From Populus alba (taxonomy: Eukaryota > Streptophyta > Magnoliopsida > Malpighiales > Salicaceae): 64,000 nucleotides of DNA. A program made the translations under genes and the position numbers. Within the stretch, counting starts at the first letter, position 1. Each line of letters begins with the position of its first letter. The DNA lies in NCBI RefSeq assembly GCF_005239225.2, contig NC_133288.1, positions 13,398,169 to 13,462,168 on the forward strand, in the 5' to 3' direction. Shown here in pieces: positions 57,550-64,000 of the stretch. A model generated the notes under the pieces. That model saw only the letters and a list, made by a program, of their open reading frames with translations, did not search any database and was not told the DNA's origin.

Positions 57550-58620
57550 ATTAACAAACCAATAGTTCCAAATTTTGGCCTATAAAAGGAGGCACTTACC
57601 ATGTATTGAGGCATCTTGGTTTCCAGATCAAGATCATGCTCTTGCTTTCTCTCTTTGTATTGCTTATGTTTTGCTTTCATTAATATCAAGTTTATGCACT
57701 TCATTTCCTTTCCTTTACTTAGTTAACTTCTTTCTCATTTATGTTCTTATCTTGTTCATCTATGTTTCTTTCTTTCATTATGTTTAGCTAAGTTAATTAT
57801 GTCAAGGTGAAAAGGGTACACTAATGGTGTAAGAATAAGTATAATATAAACTTAACATGGACCTTAACGTTGGATACTAACATGTTTTATATTTGTTATC
57901 TTGTTCACTTTTAATACTTTGCTTGTTAAATGATTAATCTAGATTTATGTTGTATAACACTTGGTACTTTCATAGCCCATACTGTATGGTATAACCGACA
58001 CTTGAGCTATGAAAGGAACTTGAGCTATGAAAGGAACTTGATTTGTTGTTAACATAAGTTATAATCATGAATGCCTGCCAACATTTACAAGTATTAGCTT
58101 TATTCAAATAAGATAACTAATGTAATCATGTTAATAATTTATAATCTAATTGGAACCTCCTTTATGTGTGGTTTCCAATTGAGTAATAAGAGTTTATACT
58201 ATACTTGTTTGAAGTACCATTAGTGGATCCTCTAACCTTGACATTTATTTTTATCGTTGTTTAATCCTTACATTAATCTTTCAAACTCAAAGTTCTCATT
58301 AATTTCTTCCTTCTCTTCTTTGTTATTGTTATTATTATTATTATTATATGTTCATAAACTCAATATATAGGCTGGAAACCTGTGACCCGATCTTTTAGAT
58401 CATTCTCATGTATAACAACGCCACGTACTGAGTATTATTATTATTATTACTATTACTATTAATACTATTGTTATTATTATCGTTATTATCGTTATTGTTG
58501 TGTTGTTATTTATAATTTATACAATTAACCTCTCTGTGGTTCGACCCCGGTCTTGCCGGGTTATTTATTACTTCGACACTCCTGCACTTGGGAGAAGACA
58601 TCAAACTTTTGGTCGTGTCA
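57550..58620 (+). repeat. Truncated 5' LTR of copy E
   Basis: Begins in mid-LTR (ATTAACAAACCAATAGTTCC, equal to about 16722 in B) right after the F LTR and ends GTCGTGTCA at 58620. TATA at 57581-57588 is kept. A 17-bp tandem duplication (GAGCTATGAAAGGAACT) is at 58005-58040. Confidence 0.88.
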
Positions 58621-58626
58621 TGTTTT

Positions 58627-58643
58627 TGGCGCCGTTGCCGGGG
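58627..58643 (+). promoter_or_regulatory. Primer binding site (tRNA-Asp type), copy E
   Basis: TGGCGCCGTTGCCGGGG, 6 bp after the LTR end, identical to B. Confidence 0.85.
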
Positions 58644-58852
58644 AGGTAAATTCTTGTATAAATTATAATATTTAATTTATTTTCTCTTTTCACTTTTCAT
58701 TTTATCTAACTTTTGTTTTCTTTGTTTTGTTTTGTTTCTTTTTCTTCTATTTTTTCTTCTTCCTTTTCTTCTCTTTTTACACGTGCATGCGAGTTTGGTC
58801 ACGTACATTAAGTGGTCGACTTTGTAGGGTATCCTCATCATTTTCAGAAAAT

Positions 58853-60040
58853 ATGGCCGAAGAAGATAATCAATCGCTTCATAATGAGAATAATGAGAAT
58901 AACCGTATGAGAACACTTAGAGACCACATGAATCCCACAAGAACAAGTGCACCCTCATGCATAGTTTTCCCTCCAGATGCATTTCATTTTAATTTTAAGC
59001 CAGGCATTATTCAACTTTTACCATCTTTTCATGGTTTAGACCTAGAAAATCCATACTTGCATTTAAGGGAATTTGAGGAGGTCTGTAATACATATAATGA
59101 CTCAAATTGTAGCATGAACACCATTCGATTAAAGCTTTTTCCTTTTTCATTAAAAGATAAAGCTAAAACATGGCTACAAAATTTGAGACCAGGATCCATT
59201 CGTGCTTGGGATGAAATGCAACAACAATTTTTAAAGAAGTTTTTTCCGTCTCACAGAACAAACTCTTTCAAAAGACAAATCATCACTTTCACTCAAAAAC
59301 CAAGAGAAACATTTTACCAATATTGAGATAGGTATCGAGATTTGCTTAATACTTGCCCTCATCATGATTTTGAAACATGGAGATTGATTTCACATTTTTA
59401 TGAAGGTTTAACACCTAGAGATAGGCAAATGGTTGAATTGATGTGCAATGGAACTTTCGAAGATAAAGACCTTAATGAAGCAATGGAGTACCTAGACTTG
59501 CTAGCCGAAAATGCTCAAAATTAGGACACCACAGGTACTTATGAGGCACCAAGTAAAACTCAAGCTCATACATCTAGTGGAGGTATGCATAACCTTAGGG
59601 AAGATCATGACCTCCAAGCCAAGTTTGCATCTTTAGCTAGAAAAGTTGAAGCACTTGAATTGAAAAAGAGTGGTCAATTAAAATCTATTCAAGACATTGT
59701 GTGTCAAATCTGTGAAGCCAAGGAACACTCAACAAATTATTGTCCAACTTTGCCTTCTTTTAGGGAATGCCTCCATGAACAAGCCCATGCTTTAAACAGT
59801 TTTCAAAGACCCAACCATAACCCATACTCCAAAACGTATAACCCTGGTTGGAGAAATCACCCAAATTTTAGTTGGAAGAGTGATAGCAACAATGCACAAA
59901 CTTCACAGCCACCATTTCAAGCACACCATAATTTCCAAAATTCTCATGGATATGCACCTCCTTATGCTCCACCTCCTAGAAGAAATCTTGAGGAAACATT
60001 GCATGCATTCATTGAAAAGCAGGAGACAATCAACACTTAA
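58853..60040 (+). pseudogene. gag, copy E
   Basis: MAEEDNQSLH start at 58853. TGA at 59324 (as in B). A TAG near 59522 follows ENAQN. The knuckle CQICEAKEHSTNYC is intact. TAA at 60038 as in B. Nearly identical to the B gag, but without the B deletion near 18657. Confidence 0.85.
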
Positions 60041-60052
60041 CTTGCTTAAAGC

Positions 60053-61371
60053 ATGACAGATTTTAAAGATGCTTTTACAAAATTAACATCTGCTCTCAGT
60101 TTTCAAGAGAAAGGTAAGTTTCCATCTCAACCACAACAAAATCCAAAAGGGCAATACAATGCAAATGCGAGTAGTTCTGGAAGCCAACACATGGATCAAG
60201 TCAAATCAGTCATCACTCTTCTTAGTGGTAAGGTTATTGAAAAACCCATTCTTGAACCTTGTGACAAAGATGATGAGTCTATCTCTGAGGGTAAGGAAAG
60301 GGTTGAACCTGAACATTGCAAAGAAAAGGCTGATTCCCCGCCAACACTTCCATTTCCTCATGTCATGACCAAACAAAGGAAAGTCAATCACAACTCTGAA
60401 ATCTTTGAAACTTTCAAACAGGTAAGGATCAATATACCTTTGTTGGATGCTATTAAACAGGTTCCTTCCTATGCTAAATTTTTGAAAGATTTGTGCACTG
60501 TGAAGAGAAAACTGAATGTGAAAAAGAAAGCCTTTTTGTGGATTTTGTTGTATTGGATACACAACCTGTTAAAGCATGTAATTCAATTCCTGTCATTTTA
60601 GGACGTCCATTTCTTGCCACTTCTAATGCATTGATTAATTGTAGGAATGGACTGATGAAGCTATCATTTGGAAATATGACATTGGAGATGAATATTTTCA
60701 ACATTTACAAGCAACCTGGAGATGATAATGATTTACAGGAAGTGGACTTTATTGAAAAATTAGTTCATGATCAATTTCAAACCACTTCTAGTGAAACTGA
60801 GATTGATGAATCTGATGATTTGCAAATGGTCTACTTTCAGGAATCAAAGGCATGCAATTGGAGACCACAAATTGAAGAATTGCCACCACGATCAATTGAG
60901 CCCATACCTTCAAGTGTTCAACCACCAAAACCAGAATTGAAGCCGTTACCATTTAATCTCAAATACTCATTTTTGGGAGAAAATGAAATTTTTCCGGTAA
61001 TAATCTCTTCCAAACTTAATGCACATCAAGAAGGTAAGTTATTACAAATTTTGAAAATGCATAAAAATGCATTAGGATGGACCATAGCTGACATAAAAGG
61101 AATTAGCCCTTTGATTTGCACACACGGGATTTATTTGGAGGAAAATGCTAAACCCTCTAGAGAAATGCAACGAAGGCTTAATCCTAATATGAAAGAAGTA
61201 GTGAAAAATGAAGTCATTAAGCTTCTAGATAATGGAATCATTTATCCTATTTCTGACAGCAAATGGGTAAGTCCTACCCAAGTTGTACCCAAAAAGTCTG
61301 GAGTCACTGTGATAACGAATGAGAAAAATGAGTTAATTCCAACTAGGACTGTTAGTGGTTGGCGCATGTGA
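60053..61371 (+). pseudogene. Protease-deleted linker and RT N-terminus, copy E
   Basis: The linker (60053-60536) ends at the same 283-bp deletion as B (junction GCCTTTTTGTGGATTTTG), so DLGAS is absent and the frame shifts. The overlapping frame from 60493 carries ILGRPFLATSNAL, then the linker to RT, ending at TGA 61369, which replaces the Cys codon before IDYRKLN. C has the same stop. Confidence 0.85.
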
Positions 61372-61395
61372 ATTGACTATAGGAAACTTAATTCA

Positions 61396-63441
61396 ATGAC
61401 TAGAAAAGATCATTTCCCTTTACCTTTCATGGACCAAATCCTAGAAAGAGTTGCAGGTCATGAATTTTATTGTTTCCTAGATGGCTATTCAGGTTACAAT
61501 CAAATTGAAATTGCATTGGAAGATCAAGAGAAGACTACTTTCACATGTCCATTTGGTACTTTTGCATATCGAAGGATGCCTTTTGGATTATGTAATGCAC
61601 CAGCCACGTTTCAAAGATGCATGCTTAGCATATTCAGTGATATGGTTGAACATTTTCTTGAAATTTTTATGGATGATTTTTATGTTTTTGGTGTTTCATT
61701 TGATGATTGTTTGACTAACTTAGAAAAGGTTTTGAGTAGGTGTGAAGAGAAGAATCTTGTATTGAATTGGGAAAAATATCACTTTATGGTAACAAACGGC
61801 ATTGTACTTGGTCACATTGTTTCATCGAAAGGAATTGAGGTTGACAAATCTAAAATCGAGTTAATTGCCAACTTACCAACACCAAAATCTGTTAAAGATG
61901 TTAGATCATTCTTAGGACATGCTGGTTTTTACAGAAGGTTCATCAAAGATTTTAGTGTAATATCTAAGCCCTTGAGTAACCTTCTAACAAAGGATAATAT
62001 TTTTGAATGGACTAAACATTGTGAAGAAGCCTTTATTAAACTTAAAAACTTGCTTACTTCTGCTCCTGTCATTCAACCTCCTGATTGGTCATTACCTTTT
62101 GAAATAATGTATGATGCTAGTGATTATGCCGTGGGTGCTGTCTTGGGACAAAGAAAAGATAAGAAGCCTTATGTGATTTACTATGCAAGTAAAACTTTAA
62201 ATAGTGCTCAAATGAATTACACCACCACTAAAAAAGAATTACTTGCAGTAGTATTTGCTTGTGATAAATTCAGATCTTATCTTGTTGGCTCACCTGTTGT
62301 TGTTTTTAGTGAGCATGCAGCATTGAAATATCTTCTTTCTAAGAAAGATTCTAAGGCTAGATTGGTGCGGTGGATTTTGTTACTTCAAGAATTTGATATC
62401 ACAATCAAAGACAAGAAAGGCACCGAAAATGTTGTTGCAGATCATTTGTCAAGATTGACAACAGATTCGACATCTGACATCACACCAATCGATGACTACT
62501 TTCCCGATGAATCTTTATTTTCCATTTCTACGATGCCTTGGTTTGCTAATATTGTTAATTTTCTTGTTTCAGGACAATTGCCAGCTCATTGGAGTACCCA
62601 AGACAAAAGAAAGTTCTTGAACAAAGTGAAGAACTTTTATTGGGATGACCCTTATTTATTCAAATATTGTCCTGATCAAATATTTCGAAGATGCATTCCT
62701 GACAATGAGGTAAGTAGTGTCATTAAATTTTGTCATTCTGAGGCATGTGGGGGTCATTTCTCATCAAGAAAGACAACTGCAAAAATCTTACAAAGTGGAT
62801 TTTATTGGCCCACCATGTTCAAAGACTCACATGCATTCTGCAAGACTTGTGAAAATTTTCAAAAGTTGGGATCTATTTCAAAACGTCACATGATGCCTTT
62901 AAATCCTATTCTTGTCATTGAGATCTTTGACTGTTGGGGTATAGATTTCATGGGTCCATTTCCTCCATCATTTGGTTTCGTGTACATATTAGTCACGGTA
63001 GATTATGTTTCAAAATGGATACAGGCAATTCCAAGTCGAAACAATGATCACAAAACAGTGATAAAGTTTTTGAAAGACAATATTTTGAGTCGATTTGGAA
63101 TCCCTCGAGCCATAATAAGTGATGGTGGAACACATTTCTGCAACAAGCCATTTGCTTCTTTAATGAAGAAATATGGAATCACACACAAAGTTGCCACCCC
63201 TTATCACCCTCAGACAAGTGGACAAGTAGAGCTTGCTAATAGGGAGATCAAACAAATCTTGGAGAAAATAGTGAACCCTAATCGGAAAGACTGGTCTTTA
63301 AGACTTAATGATGCACTTTGGGCTTATCGAACTGCATATAAAACATCATTAGGTATGTCACCTTATAGACTAGTCTATGGAAAACCTTGTCACTTACCTG
63401 TGGAAATTGAACATAAAGCTTATTGGGCTATTATCCTATAG
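61396..63441 (+). CDS. RT-RNase H-integrase, copy E (open frame, defective residues)
   Basis: 681 codons open, the longest pol frame here. RT: FLDGYSG (Asp 29), FMDDFYVFG (DD 93-94). RNase [10 protein letters not shown] (D240); two changes at conserved sites, TTTKKELL (Glu 279 to Lys) and FSEHAAL (Asp 306 to Glu). Integrase: HHCC finger (H447, H454, C482, C485), D517, D576, E612 (DD35E). The last residues AIIL come from the fusion to LOG sequence, so the C-terminal domain is missing. Upstream RT is cut off by the stop at 61369. Expressed activity is unlikely. Confidence 0.85.
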   Translation: MTRKDHFPLPFMDQILERVAGHEFYCFLDGYSGYNQIEIALEDQEKTTFTCPFGTFAYRRMPFGLCNAPATFQRCMLSIFSDMVEHFLEIFMDDFYVFGVSFDDCLTNLEKVLSRCEEKNLVLNWEKYHFMVTNGIVLGHIVSSKGIEVDKSKIELIANLPTPKSVKDVRSFLGHAGFYRRFIKDFSVISKPLSNLLTKDNIFEWTKHCEEAFIKLKNLLTSAPVIQPPDWSLPFEIMYDASDYAVGAVLGQRKDKKPYVIYYASKTLNSAQMNYTTTKKELLAVVFACDKFRSYLVGSPVVVFSEHAALKYLLSKKDSKARLVRWILLLQEFDITIKDKKGTENVVADHLSRLTTDSTSDITPIDDYFPDESLFSISTMPWFANIVNFLVSGQLPAHWSTQDKRKFLNKVKNFYWDDPYLFKYCPDQIFRRCIPDNEVSSVIKFCHSEACGGHFSSRKTTAKILQSGFYWPTMFKDSHAFCKTCENFQKLGSISKRHMMPLNPILVIEIFDCWGIDFMGPFPPSFGFVYILVTVDYVSKWIQAIPSRNNDHKTVIKFLKDNILSRFGIPRAIISDGGTHFCNKPFASLMKKYGITHKVATPYHPQTSGQVELANREIKQILEKIVNPNRKDWSLRLNDALWAYRTAYKTSLGMSPYRLVYGKPCHLPVEIEHKAYWAIIL

Positions 63442-63680
63442 GTTTGTTAAATGTTAATGGTTTTTATGATAAGTTGTTGTCTTTCCATGATCAAGCTGTG
63501 GAACAGGAATTTCTAACATCTTCGGCACGACAAATCATAATCTCTGCTGCTACTGCTGAACAATTGATTGACCAACTACAATCTTTCATCCCTGTCATTG
63601 ATCCTTGCATGAGTCGCCTAGATTGGTCAGTTAAGGAAAGCCGTAAAAAGCTTAGATTAGATTTGAGCCTTCATCTGTGA
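63423..63680 (+). pseudogene. LOG C-terminal remnant, copy E
   Basis: Same remnant and same fusion point as copy C (47795), from [15 protein letters not shown] to the LOG stop. Without the N-terminal two thirds it cannot be an enzyme. Confidence 0.85.
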
Positions 63681-64000
63681 AACCTTGTGTCTTTTGGTTT
63701 TATTAATAGCATATTATTTTGTTTTGTTACTTCTTATATTTGTTTAAGTGTGTTTCAGGTTTATCATTGTTCGTTGTTTCAGGTGATGTCTTCTATACTC
63801 TATCTTTCTACCTTAGGACATTGAGGACAATGTCTCGTTTTGGTTGGGGGGAGAGGGTAGTAGTTTTAAAAAAAAAAACTAACCAATTAACTGTTTTTGT
63901 TTTTAAAAAACCATTTGGAAAAACTGTTATTACTAGGATGGCAGAGTAAAGAGGAATTATTCTTGAAACGCATCTTAGTAAAAATTTTCTAATGGTTATT
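63681..64000 (+). other. Start of the 3' noncoding region, copy E
   Basis: Noncoding; ACATTGAGGACAATGT at 63818-63833 and the TTGGGGGGAGAGGG run at about 63844-63857. The window ends before the tandem repeat. Confidence 0.75.

Larger units (their letters stand above)
57550..64000 (+). mobile_element. Athila-clade element, copy E (5' LTR truncated, runs off the window)
   Basis: Partial LTR 57550-58620, primer site, gag, protease remnant, RT-RNase H-integrase, LOG remnant and the start of the 3' noncoding region. It shares the gag stops and protease deletion with B, and the RT stop and integrase-LOG fusion with C. Diagnostic bases switch from B-like to C-like at about 60775-60830, so it is a recombinant. 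Confidence 0.88.

Noticed and set aside
57550..58620. Solo LTR
   Set aside because: It is followed directly by a primer site and gag of copy E and lacks its own 5' end, so it is a truncated 5' LTR.

Overview
The window is nuclear DNA of a flowering plant, most likely a eudicot. The evidence is intron-containing gene structure with GT..AG splice sites, a TIFY-type GATA zinc-finger gene, AT-rich spacers, and nested Ty3/Gypsy elements of the Athila clade primed by tRNA-Asp. I see no bacterial features. All comparisons were made by eye between copies inside the window; no alignment or database search was run.

Layout: 1-3710 holds the 3' part of one host gene, a GATA factor of the ZML (CCT/TIFY-GATA) type, with four exons. 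3711-4661 is its 3' flank. From 4662 on almost everything is transposable elements. Copy A (4662-10452) is a 5'-truncated, decayed Athila-type element. 10453-14162 is a scrambled group of LTR and integrase pieces, mostly minus strand. 14163-16078 and 28270-29580 hold an old Mutator-like remnant, an old Gypsy gag and a LINE ORF1-like remnant. Copy B (16079-28269) sits inside the old gag with a 5-bp target duplication (GTTTC) and itself carries a 1.76-kb hAT-type transposon (21252-23013, 8-bp duplication). Copy C (31926-50601) carries a second, distinct Athila-type element, D (38437-46480, minus strand, duplication GTATG). A 500-N assembly gap follows. Copy F (3' half, 51102-57549) comes next, then copy E (57550 to the window end).

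The most unusual content is a cargo module between integrase and the 3' noncoding region of the A/B/F copies. It has two reading frames that are not standard retrotransposon genes. The first is a 154-170 residue basic protein with a four-cysteine finger (CX2CX4CX3C) just after an Arg/Lys block, an arrangement that recalls the small cysteine-rich nucleic-acid-binding proteins of carlavirus-like RNA viruses. The second is an intron-free copy of a plant LONELY GUY (LOG) cytokinin-activating phosphoribohydrolase, with the PGGLGTLEE motif intact. The LOG frame is preceded in all three copies by a TATA-like box about 72 bp upstream of its ATG. C and E keep only the LOG C-terminal third, fused to integrase by one shared deletion.

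A also retains a 143-bp stretch with canonical splice sites at the integrase/cargo boundary. This stretch is missing, at the predicted junction, from B and F, so those two look like copies of a spliced transcript. I infer an element family that gathered RNA-derived sequences by template switching and expressed the cargo from a spliced or internally initiated RNA.

Most copies are dead: stops, frameshifts, a shared protease deletion, nested insertions. Several of these lesions are shared between copies, which points to multiplication of already defective elements in trans and to recombination among copies. Sequence right of the gap (51102-54300) carries many single-base indels and should be treated as poorly polished assembly.
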